This document shows positions 19,036-29,034 of a DNA stretch of 64,000 nt, one piece after another. The first letter of the stretch is position 1; every line of letters begins with the position of its first letter. The notes below the pieces were generated by a model, which had not been told where the DNA came from, ran no database searches, and was given only the letters and a program-made list of their open reading frames with translations. Both the position numbers and the translations under genes were made by a program. The stretch lies in NCBI GenBank assembly GCA_040386775.1, contig JAZKEU010000018.1, positions 83,694 through 147,693 on the forward strand. Direction: 5' to 3'. The DNA is from Bdellovibrionota bacterium (GTDB taxonomy: Bacteria > Bdellovibrionota > Bdellovibrionia > Bdellovibrionales > JAEYZS01).

Positions 19036-19067
19036 ACCCTCATTCTAAGAATGAGGGTGTTGTTTTA
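19036..19067 (+). terminator. Rho-independent terminator after 19022
   Basis: ACCCTCATTCT (19036-19046) pairs perfectly with AGAATGAGGGT (19048-19058); in practice about 9 bp with a small loop. It is followed by GTTGTTTT. It lies 14 nt after the stop. Confidence 0.85.
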
Positions 19068-19128
19068 GATTGTCACGTAACAGAGCAGATCTTATTTGTG
19101 ACGACCCTTCAATAGTTCTCATAAAAAA

Positions 19129-19764
19129 TTAAGAAACGTAGATTTCGATGCGTTCACGGCCTTTGCCGGGATTTACTCTTTTAAGTTTAATGGTTCCCAT
19201 TTCGCCCGTGCGCTTGATATGGGTTCCGCCACAAGGAACTTGGGAAAATTCTTTGATTTTCCAATAACGTCTTTCATTGGATTCGTCGCTGAATGCGCTT
19301 TCGATTTCCTGGTTAGAATCGATAATTTTTTGAGCTTCATCTTGAAGATTTGGAATGAGCGGAGTTACGTTCTGATCCCATTGGAAATCAATGCGAGATT
19401 TTTCTTGTGCGATATGAGCCCCAATTTTAATTACTTCTGGAAATTTTTGACAAACAAGCTCTAGCACCACTTCGGCGGCAAAATGAAGGCGCATCAATTT
19501 GTATCTGCGTTCCCAATCAATTAAAACCTTTACGGCATCGCCGGCTTTCAAATTTGGATTTTCTAAAGTATAAAAAATTTGTTTTCCATCTTTCTTGGCT
19601 TCTAAAACTTTGTAGCCACCAATTGTTCCTGCGTCACTTTCTTGGCCACCAGAGAAAGCATAAAAAATTGTCTCATTCAGGGTGATGATATTGCCATTCA
19701 CAGATTGAACAGTTGTATCGAGTTCTGCTTGATAAGGGTCTTTCCAAAATACTTTTGTGGTCAT
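19129..19764 (-). CDS. alaX: AlaX-type alanyl-tRNA editing protein
   Basis: 211 residues from ATG 19764. Seen: AFSGGQESDAGTIGG near the N-terminus (as in the AlaRS editing and AlaX domains), RLHFAAEVVL in the centre, and QVPCGGTHIKRTGEMG near the end (zinc Cys and His). It would hydrolyse Ser- or Gly-tRNA(Ala). The first metal motif is HxxxE where most members have HxxxH, so the zinc site may be altered. A TTG at 19800 would lengthen it and overlap ung by 16 nt. It follows ung in an operon. Confidence 0.87.
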   Translation of the reverse strand: MTTKVFWKDPYQAELDTTVQSVNGNIITLNETIFYAFSGGQESDAGTIGGYKVLEAKKDGKQIFYTLENPNLKAGDAVKVLIDWERRYKLMRLHFAAEVVLELVCQKFPEVIKIGAHIAQEKSRIDFQWDQNVTPLIPNLQDEAQKIIDSNQEIESAFSDESNERRYWKIKEFSQVPCGGTHIKRTGEMGTIKLKRVNPGKGRERIEIYVS

Positions 19765-19784
19765 AGAAGCATTATAATAAATGC

Positions 19785-20477
19785 CTAAGAAATTGTCCAA
19801 TCTATTGGATCTAACCCTTTAGATTTGAGATATGCATTGGCCTTAGAAAAATGTTTACAGCCTAAGAACCCGCGGTGTGCGGAGAGTGGTGAAGGATGAA
19901 CGCTTTCAAGTACGCAGTGTTTTTTGCGGTCGATGAATTCCCCTTTTTTCTGAGCGTAACTTCCCCAGAGCATAAATACTAAATTTTCTTTTTCACGATT
20001 GAGAGATTCGATGATTTTATCCGTGAATAATTCCCAACCTTTTTTCTGGTGAGATCCTGCCTTGGCTGCTTCAACAGTGAGAGTTGCATTCAATAATAAA
20101 ACCCCTTGCTTTGCCCAAGATGAAAGATCTCCGTGTGCATGTTGTTTTAGGCCTAAGTCATTTTGAATTTCTTTGAAAATATTTTTAAGAGAAGGCGGCG
20201 GTGGAACTCCGCGCGGTACAGAAAAACTCAATCCCATGGCTTGATTTGGTCCATGGTATGGATCTTGGCCTAGGATCACGACTTTTACGTTATCAAAATC
20301 CGTAGTGTTCAAAGCATTGAAAATCTGCGGACCCGAAGGATAAATGATTTTCTTTTTGGTTTTTTCATTTTTAAGAAATTTTTTGAGTTCAAGCATGTAA
20401 GGCTTTTCGAATTCGCCTTGGAGGTGGGATTTCCAGCTCTCGTTTAGTTTTACATCCTGGACATTGATCTGAGTCAT
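19785..20477 (-). CDS. ung: Uracil-DNA glycosylase
   Basis: 230 residues. Removes uracil from DNA as the first step of base excision repair. Seen: [20 protein letters not shown] (catalytic Asp in GQDPYHG), [39 protein letters not shown], and the DNA-intercalation loop [14 protein letters not shown]. All family 1 UNG motifs are intact and the length is usual. Confidence 0.97.
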   Translation of the reverse strand: MTQINVQDVKLNESWKSHLQGEFEKPYMLELKKFLKNEKTKKKIIYPSGPQIFNALNTTDFDNVKVVILGQDPYHGPNQAMGLSFSVPRGVPPPPSLKNIFKEIQNDLGLKQHAHGDLSSWAKQGVLLLNATLTVEAAKAGSHQKKGWELFTDKIIESLNREKENLVFMLWGSYAQKKGEFIDRKKHCVLESVHPSPLSAHRGFLGCKHFSKANAYLKSKGLDPIDWTIS

Positions 20478-20571
20478 AGGACTGGTTATTGATTTAAAAT
20501 TGTTCTAAGTAAAGAAAATTATTAGGTTAAGGACGGTTTTGATAATATAATAATGCCTATGGGGGAGCGTC

Positions 20572-21330
20572 ATGAAATTTTCAACTAGTTTGCTCATCTT
20601 AATTTTATCGACATCAGTATTTGCACAAGAAGCAGACGTCGAAACCGAAGTTTTAGAAGCGGAAATCCAAGACTACAAAAGCCAAGAGACCGTCGCCGGA
20701 GATGAGGCTAAGGAAGCAAGAAATCGCGAAAAAGAAGCCGAAAAAGCACTCAGCAAAACCAAAATAAAAAAAGAAAACACAGTGGAAATCGCTCGCCAAA
20801 AAATCAACCAAGCTGTGGATGAAAGAAAGCGTGCCGACGCTGCGAGAGCAAAGGCTGAAAAGCAGCGAAAGCAAACGGAGTTTGAAATCGCAGCCCTTGA
20901 AAAAGACATCGAAAAGAATTTAGCCATTGCAGAAAAGGCCGTAGCTGAAACGAAAGTAAAGCAGGACGAACTTGAAGCGGCAAGACAGAAGAAAGCCGAT
21001 GCATTAGAAAGAAAGCGCACGGCAGTCGCCTCTAGAACTGAGCACCAGAAAAACGTAGCGAATCTTAAAGCAGAACTTCAGAACGAAAGAAAAGCTGCGG
21101 CAGCTGCCGAAAAGACAGCGGTTGTAGCTGAAAAAAGTTTAAAGGAAACGCAAGCTTGGGCAAAGGCTGAAGAAACAAAGACTCAGAAGTTACTAGCGCA
21201 GGTACAAGCCGCCAAAGAGAAGATGATGGCGCGTAAAGAAAAGGCAGACCTCGCAAATGAAGATGCGCGAGCCCGCATACAGGCAGCCAAGGATGCCCGT
21301 CCAAAGAGAAAAGTTAAAAAGAAGCAATAG
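20572..21330 (+). CDS. Secreted Ala/Glu/Lys-rich coiled-coil protein
   Basis: 252 residues. Signal peptide MKFSTSLLILILSTSVFAQ; the remainder is one continuous helix of A, E, K, Q and R in heptad-like order (for example AEKQRKQTEFEIAALEKDIE), ending in KRKVKKKQ. A long periplasmic coiled coil is likely, possibly a spacer or structural rod. The composition resembles TolA's middle, but no TolA end domains are seen. GGGGGAG precedes the ATG. Confidence 0.75.
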   Translation: MKFSTSLLILILSTSVFAQEADVETEVLEAEIQDYKSQETVAGDEAKEARNREKEAEKALSKTKIKKENTVEIARQKINQAVDERKRADAARAKAEKQRKQTEFEIAALEKDIEKNLAIAEKAVAETKVKQDELEAARQKKADALERKRTAVASRTEHQKNVANLKAELQNERKAAAAAEKTAVVAEKSLKETQAWAKAEETKTQKLLAQVQAAKEKMMARKEKADLANEDARARIQAAKDARPKRKVKKKQ

Positions 21331-21475
21331 ACAGAATAAAGGTATTTTAATAAAGTGTACTCAATGGTTTAAAGAGTTACAATTTTGATTCTTTAAGCCC
21401 AAAAAAGCCGCAAGGCCATAACTTAACCAATTTTAAAAGTCTCATGAGGATTCTTAAAGTTAGAAAGAGGTAAAT

Positions 21476-23710
21476 ATGCTCGAAGGTTCAAACAGAGCCG
21501 CTGGCCCACGCCAACACGCACTCCAACAAATCACAGATCCCACAAATGCCAAGAAGCCGACGGACAATGAAAACATCCGGCTTAAAAACATTCGTCCTGT
21601 TTCAGAATATTTCGGGGAACTCACTTTCAATATGTCACACATGAGAGATAGGCTTCATAGAGATGCTTATCAAAATATTATCCGCTCACTTGAAAAAGGC
21701 GAAAAAATCTCAGAGAAAACTGCCGATGCCGTTGCACAAGTTGTAAAAGACTGGGCCGTCACACAAGGAGTAACTCACTTCTGCCATTGGTTCCAACCAA
21801 TGACAGGGTCTACAGCGGAAAAACACGACGCTTTCATTTCAATCCAAACTTCCCACCACTCAGAGCTCACAGTGATGGAGAGATTCTCAGGATCTCAACT
21901 CATTCAAGGTGAGCCCGATGCTTCGAGCTTTCCGAGTGGAGGAATGAGATCTACATTCGAAGCAAGAGGATACACCGCATGGGATCCCACCTCTCCAATA
22001 TTTATCTTAGAAGGTGAAACATCAAAAACACTTTGTATTCCTTCTGTATTCTTCGGATACCACGGAGAAGCTCTAGATCTTAAGACTCCGCTTTTAAGAT
22101 CAACAGATGTTCTCTCAGAAGCTTGCACAGAGTTTTTAAAATTGATCGGTGATGTAGATGCAAAAGCTGTAGATGCAACTCTCGGAGTTGAACAAGAATA
22201 CTTTTTGATCGATAGAAGATTTGCAGCACAAAGACCCGACATCATAATGACGGGTAGAACTTTAGTGGGCGCGGCTCCTCCAAGAGGACAACAGCTGGAA
22301 GATCATTACTTTGGATCCATCCCTACTCGCGTACACACGTTCATGGAAGATTTTGAAAAAGAATTATACAGACTTGGAATTCCAGTAAAAACTCGCCACA
22401 ACGAAGTAGCTCCAAGCCAATTTGAAATTGCCCCGATCTTTGAAAATGCAGTAATTGCGGCAGACCACAATACTTTGACTATGGAAGTGATCAAGCGTGT
22501 AGCTAATAGAAATGGATTCTACTGTTTGCTCCATGAAAAACCATTCAAAGGATTAAACGGTTCAGGGAAACACTGCAACTGGTCGATCAGTAACGACAAG
22601 GGTGAGAATCTTCTAGAGCCAGGAAAAACTCCGCATCAAAATTTAAGATTCCTTGCGATCATTTCGGTAGTTTTAAAGGCAGTGTTTGATCATGCTGATG
22701 TGTTGAGAGCATCGATTGCTTCTCCGGGAAACGATCATAGATTGGGAGCAAACGAAGCTCCGCCTGCGATCATCTCTGTATTCTGTGGAAGTTTACTTTC
22801 TAAGATTTTTGAAAACATTGAACAAGGTAAAGCTTCCGATGCTTCAGAAAAACAAATCATTGATTTGGGTGTAAACCAAATTCCTGCAATCAATAGAGAC
22901 TACACAGATAGAAATAGAACTTCCCCATTTGCCTTCACAGGAAATAAATTTGAGTTCAGAGCGGTGGGTTCATCAAGTAACGTTGCAGTTCCGGTTTCAA
23001 TGTTGAATGCAGCTATTGCTAGTACTTTAAGAAAAGCTTCTAAGAGATTAGAAGAACTTCTTAAGGGCTCAAAGCGTGATGAAGCGGTTATGGAATTGGT
23101 AAAAGAATATCTTATTGAGTCTAGAAACGTAAGATTCGATGGAAACGGATACTCTCAAGAGTGGAGAAAAGAAGCTGAAAAGAGAAAGCTTCCAATTTTT
23201 GATTCTTCTGCTGAAGCGGTCATGGTTTTCAAAAATCCAAAGAGCATTCAGTTCTTGATTGAGCAAAAAGTTTTAAATGCTGGTGAAGTAGAATCAAGAT
23301 TCAACGTTCAAGTGGAAAGATTCATTAAGACTTTGATGATCGAGATGTCGATGTTAACCGAGCTTGCAAAAACTTATGTGATTCCGGCAGTAGAAGCGCA
23401 ATTGGGAAATGCTTATAAGATTGCTGATGGTGCATCTGATTCACTTAAGAAATCATACAAGTCTCGCACAGAAGAACTAGAAAAAGTTTTATCAGAACTT
23501 TTAAATGGTGAAGTTGAGCTAACAAAGATGATCGATAAAATCGATGCTGTTCACGATGAAGTAAAGAAAATGGAGATGATTCAATCGGATGCGATTCCTC
23601 GCAGAGAGGCTCTTAGAGCTGCAACGGATCAAGCGGAAAGAGTTGTGTCGGATGAATTGTGGCCACTTCCAAAATACCGTGAAATGTTGTTCACACACAC
23701 AATCAGCTAA
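21476..23710 (+). CDS. glnN: Glutamine synthetase type III (GSIII)
   Basis: 744 residues, the length of GSIII and far above GSI/GSII. ATP-dependent formation of glutamine from glutamate and ammonia. Seen: an N-terminal GSIII domain (ITDPTNAKK, SEYFGELTFN), HFCHWFQPMTGSTAEKHDAF, SFPSGGMRSTFEARGYTAWD, TLGVEQEYFLID (metal Glu), RHNEVAPSQFEIAPIFE, LLHEKPFKGLNGSGKHCNWS and NRTSPFAFTGNKFEFRAVGS. An AAAGAGG site precedes the ATG. Monocistronic, with a hairpin at its end. Confidence 0.96.
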   Translation: MLEGSNRAAGPRQHALQQITDPTNAKKPTDNENIRLKNIRPVSEYFGELTFNMSHMRDRLHRDAYQNIIRSLEKGEKISEKTADAVAQVVKDWAVTQGVTHFCHWFQPMTGSTAEKHDAFISIQTSHHSELTVMERFSGSQLIQGEPDASSFPSGGMRSTFEARGYTAWDPTSPIFILEGETSKTLCIPSVFFGYHGEALDLKTPLLRSTDVLSEACTEFLKLIGDVDAKAVDATLGVEQEYFLIDRRFAAQRPDIIMTGRTLVGAAPPRGQQLEDHYFGSIPTRVHTFMEDFEKELYRLGIPVKTRHNEVAPSQFEIAPIFENAVIAADHNTLTMEVIKRVANRNGFYCLLHEKPFKGLNGSGKHCNWSISNDKGENLLEPGKTPHQNLRFLAIISVVLKAVFDHADVLRASIASPGNDHRLGANEAPPAIISVFCGSLLSKIFENIEQGKASDASEKQIIDLGVNQIPAINRDYTDRNRTSPFAFTGNKFEFRAVGSSSNVAVPVSMLNAAIASTLRKASKRLEELLKGSKRDEAVMELVKEYLIESRNVRFDGNGYSQEWRKEAEKRKLPIFDSSAEAVMVFKNPKSIQFLIEQKVLNAGEVESRFNVQVERFIKTLMIEMSMLTELAKTYVIPAVEAQLGNAYKIADGASDSLKKSYKSRTEELEKVLSELLNGEVELTKMIDKIDAVHDEVKKMEMIQSDAIPRREALRAATDQAERVVSDELWPLPKYREMLFTHTIS

Positions 23711-23722
23711 GTTGATTGTGTG
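23696..23722. other. Hairpin shared by two convergent genes
   Basis: CACACAATCA (23696-23705) and TGATTGTGTG (23713-23722) are perfectly complementary around a 7-nt loop that contains the GSIII stop codon. Neither strand has a T run behind it, so it is not a classical terminator; it may protect the 3' ends of both transcripts. Confidence 0.6.
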
Positions 23723-23723
23723 A

Positions 23724-24650
23724 CTAGAAATTCTCTGGTCTTTTAAACCGCACGATGAGTGGATCTCGGCCCTTGAGGCCGAGTTCTTCTTGGGCATCCT
23801 CGGTAGCTTTTAAACCATTATTATCAAAGCCAATCCAAATTTCATCTTTAGTGAGTGTGAAAGCTTCGCCAATAGCATGAGCTGAAGGGCCAAATAAATA
23901 ACCCGGACCTTTTTCAATATTACTGTAAGAATAAGAAGCTACAATTTTTTCAGTTTTTAAGTCTACTTTTACCAATGAGAAAGCACTTCTTTTTAGAACA
24001 TAGAGAAAACCATTTTGATATTTAGCTTCTGTAAAATCAAAATCATTATCGCTCAATGAAGGGAGCGTCCATTTCTTTAAAACTTTATTCTGTTTTAAAT
24101 CGATGTTCACAATAAATCTTGGGAGCATTTCTTTTGTGGCATAGAGAATTTGATTCTCGCAGTCGACGGCCATCCCTTCAAAACCGTCGTTACCTGAGAA
24201 GAGTCCGCCTTTCATGCTGAGTTCAGAAAAATCAATATCGATTCTTTTTGTCTCTTCACCTTTTTTTACGATATAGAATTTATCGTTCTTTTCATTGGAT
24301 AAATAAAAAGAATCTTCGCATATATCGATGGCCTCGATGTCTAGTTTGTCTTTGATTCCAAACGAAAGATATTCGGTAAAAATACCTTTCTTCCAATTAA
24401 CGAGATAAATAAATGGATTTTTTTCTTTATCAGAGATGACATAAATAGATCCATCTGGGCCTTCTACCAATCCACTCAAATCAAATTTATCTTTGTGCGA
24501 CTTAATGGGAAACTGTTTTAATTCTATGAACTCTAATTGGGATTCATTGGTTTTCTTTAAGGCAAGCTTCGGGCTTTTGTAATTTTTGACGGACATAGCA
24601 TATCCAACGGACACGAGCAGAGTAACAAGAAACGCAATTAAAATTTTCAT
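23724..24650 (-). CDS. Secreted SdiA-regulated/esterase-phytase-like beta-propeller protein
   Basis: 308 residues with a signal peptide or anchor (ILIAFLVTLLVSVGYA). Seen: DLSGLVEGPDGSIYVISDKE, NDGFEGMAVDCENQILYATKE and GEAFTLTKDEIWIGFDNNG, repeated blade-like motifs as in the SdiA-regulated and esterase-like phytase families. These fold as beta-propellers and often bind calcium or act on phosphate esters. The role here is unknown. Overlaps the upstream SDR gene by 4 nt, so the two are co-translated. Confidence 0.72.
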   Translation of the reverse strand: MKILIAFLVTLLVSVGYAMSVKNYKSPKLALKKTNESQLEFIELKQFPIKSHKDKFDLSGLVEGPDGSIYVISDKEKNPFIYLVNWKKGIFTEYLSFGIKDKLDIEAIDICEDSFYLSNEKNDKFYIVKKGEETKRIDIDFSELSMKGGLFSGNDGFEGMAVDCENQILYATKEMLPRFIVNIDLKQNKVLKKWTLPSLSDNDFDFTEAKYQNGFLYVLKRSAFSLVKVDLKTEKIVASYSYSNIEKGPGYLFGPSAHAIGEAFTLTKDEIWIGFDNNGLKATEDAQEELGLKGRDPLIVRFKRPENF

Positions 24651-25456
24651 ATGTCTATCTTCCTTTTAACAAATTGATCAATGATTTTGGGAGAAATTTT
24701 ATTTAGGAAGTAAGCAAGGCTTCCGTCTGTAGTAGGAATGATCATGGTCTTTTTTTTCTTTAAATCTTTCAATGTAGCCGTAGAAACTTCTTCTGCCGTT
24801 ACAACTTTTGCTTTTTCTTCTGTTTCGAGAATTTCTTTAGGCTTGACCCTATTTTCTTTTTCCAATCCTGGGGTTTTAGTATTGGGAGGACAAAGAACAG
24901 AAACCTGAATGTTGTAAGGTTTAAGTTCACGTCTTAGAGCTTCAGAAAATCCAACCACCGCAAATTTTGATGCACAGTAAGCAGTGTAGCCAAATAGTCC
25001 CAAAAAGCCTGCCATCGATGATGTATTTAAGATAATTCCTTTTTTCTCTTTCATAAAGTAAGGAGTCAGAGCTTTACAAGTGTGAACTACGCCAAAGAGA
25101 TTGAGATTGATCATTTCATCAAAGTGATGAATTTCTTGTTCGTGGATATATCCTGGTTGAGCATAACCTGCAACGTTCATCAAAATATCTGGAACTTTAT
25201 GATCAAAGATCAATTCGTCGATCACTTTTCTAACGGTTTCAAACTGCGTGACATCACAAACAGCGTAGTTGATTTTTTGTTCTTTGGAAACACGGAAGCT
25301 TTCCATCTCTTTGTGAGTTTGTTCTAACTTTTGAATTGTTCTTGAGAGAATAGAAACGTCCGCTCCAGCTTTTGTGAGATCCAAAGCCAGGGCACGTCCG
25401 ATACCTTCAGAGCCGCCCGTAATAATAACATATTTACCTTTATAAAAATCTGCCAC
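24647..25456 (-). CDS. Short-chain dehydrogenase, 3-ketodihydrosphingosine reductase-like
   Basis: 269 residues. Seen: VIITGGSEGIGRALALDL (NADP-binding), NVAGYAQPG, NTSSMAGFLGLFGYTAYCASK with the catalytic Ser-Tyr-x-x-x-Lys (YCASK region) and SVLCPPNTKTPG. The TPG/CPP motif and the C-terminal hydrophobic stretch resemble KDSR-type reductases, which reduce 3-ketosphinganine, but many SDRs look alike. If that holds, the cell would make sphingoid lipids. Only the SDR assignment is firm. Confidence 0.85.
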   Translation of the reverse strand: MADFYKGKYVIITGGSEGIGRALALDLTKAGADVSILSRTIQKLEQTHKEMESFRVSKEQKINYAVCDVTQFETVRKVIDELIFDHKVPDILMNVAGYAQPGYIHEQEIHHFDEMINLNLFGVVHTCKALTPYFMKEKKGIILNTSSMAGFLGLFGYTAYCASKFAVVGFSEALRRELKPYNIQVSVLCPPNTKTPGLEKENRVKPKEILETEEKAKVVTAEEVSTATLKDLKKKKTMIIPTTDGSLAYFLNKISPKIIDQFVKRKIDI

Positions 25457-25538
25457 GAAGATACCTTTCTTGTAATACGAAGTAGGTTATCTCTTTAAGA
25501 GTTGAAATCAATAAAATTATGAATGAAAATTAGAAAAG

Positions 25539-26216
25539 ATGACTCAAAAGCAATCCTATTATCTAGAGCGTAATAAAGATGACGTACTAGAGCTTAAAAA
25601 AGATTCTTCCAAAGAAAAAATCTCTGTGGATTTTTTGTCGGGAGAATTTCAGCAAAGACTAAAAACACTTTCTAAAACTCAACCGCTCTTTAAAGCCATG
25701 GCTTTAGAAAAAGGGGAGAGAGTTCTAGATGCAACGGCAGGATTGGGCAAGGATGCGGTGAGTTTCTGCCATTATGGTGTTAGTGTTATTGCTGTAGAAG
25801 AAAATCCCATCGTATTTGCGCTTTTGGAAGATGGATTGAGGCGGGCAATGCTTCATCCACAATTCCATAAAAAATTTTCTGGAAAAATTGAATTGGTACA
25901 CGGGTCTTCATTGGACTATATGAACAAGATCGGAGAAAAACCTCACACAATCTATCTAGATCCTATGTATCCTGCTGATCCAAAATCAGCCAAACCTAAA
26001 AAAGAAATGGCTTTTTTAAGAGAAATTCTCACGGATCGTGATAATCTTTCTCGGCAAAATATTGAGCAATTGCTTGAGATCGCTCTTAAAACTGCACTCA
26101 AAAGAGTGGTTTTAAAACGTCCACTAGCAAGTGAGCCCATCATAAAACCTTCTCATTCCTTCGAAAGTAAACTGGTCCGCTTTGATATGTATTTGATGAA
26201 TCAACGCATCATGTGA
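25539..26216 (+). CDS. rsmJ: 16S rRNA (guanine-1516-N2) methyltransferase RsmJ
   Basis: 225 residues. RsmJ (YhiQ) methylates G1516 in 16S rRNA. Seen: FLSGEFQQRLKTLSKTQPLF, VLDATAGLGKDAVSFCHYG (SAM motif I), VEENPIVFALLEDGLRRA, and TIYLDPMYPADPK, the catalytic motif of this family. Length fits. It probably forms a two-gene unit with the membrane protein 13 nt downstream. Confidence 0.92.
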   Translation: MTQKQSYYLERNKDDVLELKKDSSKEKISVDFLSGEFQQRLKTLSKTQPLFKAMALEKGERVLDATAGLGKDAVSFCHYGVSVIAVEENPIVFALLEDGLRRAMLHPQFHKKFSGKIELVHGSSLDYMNKIGEKPHTIYLDPMYPADPKSAKPKKEMAFLREILTDRDNLSRQNIEQLLEIALKTALKRVVLKRPLASEPIIKPSHSFESKLVRFDMYLMNQRIM

Positions 26217-26229
26217 TAGCGTTTACCTC

Positions 26230-27801
26230 ATGGGTACGGATCTTTTATTATTAGTTTCTCTCACGCTGCTGTCATTTGCGGCCAGATTCTACTCATCCAC
26301 GGTGTCTTTGGTTTTTGAAACCATCTTCATTAAATTTTTTAGAACTCTAAGACCTAGTTATCTTGATTCTTATATTAGAGCTATGGGAATCAGCTGGTTA
26401 TCTCTAAGGAACCAAGCCATTTCTTTTGTGGGTTTGAGTTTTTTGAACTCTGGAATCATCCCTAATTTTCAGGCATTAGGATTAATTCTTGGTAGTTATG
26501 TAGGGCTATCACTTTCCCTGCTATTCTTAAACTTGTATGAGAGCCCGATAAAATTTGTTCTGGTTGCTTTGGCTTTAATCTTTGGAGTTTTTTCAAATAA
26601 AAATAAAGCTGTTCAGATTTCTAAAATGTTTTTCTTTGCTGCGACAATATTATTTGGATTTGAACTCTTTATGTACTCGCTCAATATTCAGTCAGTACTC
26701 ATCGCAAAGTTAGAGTTTTTATTATCCATCAATAGATTGAGTATTATTTTAATTGCCCTCGCATTTTACTTTATATTTAGAAACAGCTTTGCGGTTTTGG
26801 CAGTTCTCTATGCTTTCTATCTCAAAAACTTAATCACTGATGATCAAGTGATGAATGCAATTTTGAGCGTGATGATATTTAATTCTTTCTGGTATATGAT
26901 CGCGACAAAAGATGCCCATAGAGAAACAAGATCTGTAAGTTACGCCGTAGTTCTAATTACGATTGTTACTGGAATCATTGTTATCGCAGCAGAAATGGTT
27001 TTCCCTGAGCTGTTTATTCAAAGGTCACAAAGCCCATTGGCTTTCACGGCAAATTGTTTGATGCTGAGCCTACTTATGGGAGTTATTGGATTTGTTCTTA
27101 GTCGCTATATAAATCCATTTACTGATAGATTCTTTCCAGCTGGAAATGTAAAAGAGATTCGTCAGATTCAAATTTTTACTTCTAAAAATCATTATCCGAT
27201 CACGTATCTCGTAGAATTTTTTGAACAAGAGTACAAAAAATTATTTGCACTCATCAACTCTATACAAACGCTGATTTTAAATCACTGGGGAACGGCTGCG
27301 GATGAAAATCAGGAGAAAATTCAGAAGTATTCTTTGATTTCACAAAGAATTTTAAAAGAACTTGAAGGTTTAGAGATCCAGATGAACCAGTCTGAGCGCA
27401 CGGCCTTACAGGCCCAAAAGACTTTCAAGATCCGTGAAAAATTAAACGGCCTAAAAGCTTTGGGCAGTTCACTCAGTACTATCTATGAAATTAAACTTAA
27501 AATCTTAGATAATAAGCATCCAAACCTAGAAAAAAATAAAATGTTTTTTGCACAGCCAATTCAGAAGGTACAAGAATTCTGTGATTATATTTTTTCTAGT
27601 TACATCGAAGCAGACGCTGATGACCCACAAAAGATGACGGCATTGCTCGGACAACTGACAGAAGATTTGACAAAGTTCAAAGCAGATTTAATAACTTTAA
27701 AAGACACGGTGAAATTCACCAAAGAAGAAATGGAAATGATCTACGAATACATTGGCCAAATCCAGTTACTAAACATAGCTCTCCACAAAATCGCACAGTA
27801 A
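26230..27801 (+). CDS. Membrane protein resembling a degenerate Na+/phosphate cotransporter with PhoU-like tail
   Basis: 523 residues: about eight to ten membrane helices (1-300), then a soluble helical C-terminus (340-523). The hydrophobic part has small-residue segments (FLNSGIIPNFQALGLILGSY, GVIGFVLSRYINPF) as in the Na/Pi-cotransporter II repeats. The Gln/Thr/Ser motif pairs (QSSSA-type) of true NptA proteins are not evident. The C-terminal helical bundle with many Lys/Glu matches PhoU-like tails of bacterial NptA. Possibly a non-transporting relative. No clear ribosome site. Confidence 0.6.
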   Translation: MGTDLLLLVSLTLLSFAARFYSSTVSLVFETIFIKFFRTLRPSYLDSYIRAMGISWLSLRNQAISFVGLSFLNSGIIPNFQALGLILGSYVGLSLSLLFLNLYESPIKFVLVALALIFGVFSNKNKAVQISKMFFFAATILFGFELFMYSLNIQSVLIAKLEFLLSINRLSIILIALAFYFIFRNSFAVLAVLYAFYLKNLITDDQVMNAILSVMIFNSFWYMIATKDAHRETRSVSYAVVLITIVTGIIVIAAEMVFPELFIQRSQSPLAFTANCLMLSLLMGVIGFVLSRYINPFTDRFFPAGNVKEIRQIQIFTSKNHYPITYLVEFFEQEYKKLFALINSIQTLILNHWGTAADENQEKIQKYSLISQRILKELEGLEIQMNQSERTALQAQKTFKIREKLNGLKALGSSLSTIYEIKLKILDNKHPNLEKNKMFFAQPIQKVQEFCDYIFSSYIEADADDPQKMTALLGQLTEDLTKFKADLITLKDTVKFTKEEMEMIYEYIGQIQLLNIALHKIAQ

Positions 27802-27808
27802 AAAATTT

Positions 27809-28162
27809 TTAAAACGACTCTCTTTTTACTTTGTTGTTATCATCAAGCATTAGAGCGATGGGTTTGTGATTGAGGGCTTCTTCACGCTCGTAGTTGGCGT
27901 AGCTTACGATGATCACTTTATCGCCTTTTTGAACATGTCTTGCGGCTGCACCATTCAGACAAATTTCTCCCGGCTTTCCGTAGATCACGTAAGTCGTAAA
28001 TCTTGCACCATTATTTACATTATAGATATCGACTTGTTCAAATTGTAAAAATTGAGCTTGGTCACAAAGTGCCGAATCAATGGAAATAGATCCCTCGTAG
28101 TTTAAATCTGCGTCTGTAACAGTTGCTTTGTGTAATTTTGATTTCATCATTGTTAATTGCAT
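27809..28162 (-). CDS. panD: Aspartate 1-decarboxylase PanD
   Basis: 117 residues. Converts aspartate to beta-alanine for pantothenate. Seen: KSKLHKATVTDADLNYEGSI with the self-cleaving Gly-Ser bond that generates the pyruvoyl group, then NGARFTTYVI and GEICLNGAAARHVQKGDKVI. Complete. It is the last gene of the pantothenate/CoA operon, 8 nt after coaX. AGGAG precedes the ATG. Confidence 0.96.
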   Translation of the reverse strand: MQLTMMKSKLHKATVTDADLNYEGSISIDSALCDQAQFLQFEQVDIYNVNNGARFTTYVIYGKPGEICLNGAAARHVQKGDKVIIVSYANYEREEALNHKPIALMLDDNNKVKRESF

Positions 28163-28170
28163 ATATTCTC

Positions 28171-29016
28171 CTACGCCAATGAATTTCTAGCAGTGGCATC
28201 CGTTGCTGAATTTTTATTCTTCTTATCTCTAGGTTTGATCTTAATATCTGTGTTGTTCTTTAAAGAGAGGAATAATCCATGAAGAACAAGGTCAGGTGCG
28301 ATCTCATCGAATAGATCTGTGTCCTCAAACATTGTAGAGAATCCTCCTGTACCCATGACAATGACTTCTTCATTTTTAAAACATTCTTTTTTTAGTTGTT
28401 CAGTAAGATATTTACAACTTGCATAGTGTCCATGAAACAATCCAATCTGGATGCTTTCAACGGTAGATCTTCCAAGAACTTCATCAGTTTTTACTATTTC
28501 AACCTTAGGAAGCTTTGCAGTCCTGGTTTCCAAAGCTTCCATGGAAATTTTAAGTCCAGCCAAGATCACGCCACCAAGATATTCTTGTTTCTTTGTGATC
28601 ACACAAAGAGTGGTTGCTGTACCAAAATCAATAACGATTAAATTTTTATTTGGATGAAGTTGAGTTGCAGCGATAGCATTAGAAATTCTATCTGCGCCCA
28701 CTTCAACGGGGTTCTTGTATTTGATCTTAAGCCCGCTCTTTATTCCAGGTTGAAGGATAAAAGGATTCAAGTTGAAATACTTTAAGCAGCAGTTCCTAAG
28801 GGAATGAACTAGGTCCGGAACTACAGAGCAGATTGCGATCTTTTTGATTTGTTGTGGCTCTAATCCGTTTTCTCTTAAAACTGATTTTAAGAATAAACCA
28901 TATTCATCCGAAGATGCACCTTGAGTTGAAATTTTTCTAAACTTCAATCTAATTTTTCCATTTTCAAAAACACCACCAAAAATTTGGCTGTTTCCAATAT
29001 CAAGACATAAGATCAT
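28171..29016 (-). CDS. coaX: Type III pantothenate kinase CoaX
   Basis: 281 residues. First CoA-specific step, phosphorylating pantothenate. Seen: [18 protein letters not shown] (actin-fold ATP-binding loop 1), [25 protein letters not shown] (substrate-binding Asp) and [13 protein letters not shown] (loop 2), then [11 protein letters not shown] (loop 3). GGAGGG precedes the ATG. A type III enzyme is common outside enterobacteria and insensitive to CoA feedback. Sits between coaB and panD. Confidence 0.95.
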   Translation of the reverse strand: MILCLDIGNSQIFGGVFENGKIRLKFRKISTQGASSDEYGLFLKSVLRENGLEPQQIKKIAICSVVPDLVHSLRNCCLKYFNLNPFILQPGIKSGLKIKYKNPVEVGADRISNAIAATQLHPNKNLIVIDFGTATTLCVITKKQEYLGGVILAGLKISMEALETRTAKLPKVEIVKTDEVLGRSTVESIQIGLFHGHYASCKYLTEQLKKECFKNEEVIVMGTGGFSTMFEDTDLFDEIAPDLVLHGLFLSLKNNTDIKIKPRDKKNKNSATDATARNSLA

Positions 29017-29034
29017 ACTTGCCCTCCGGTCAGA

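Noticed and set aside
20653..21304. Long antisense frames over the coiled-coil gene
   Set aside because: They arise from Lys/Glu/Ala codons of the sense gene and show only Phe/Ser/Leu runs.
23696..23722. Rho-independent terminator
   Set aside because: Stem is perfect but no T run on either strand; recorded only as hairpin.
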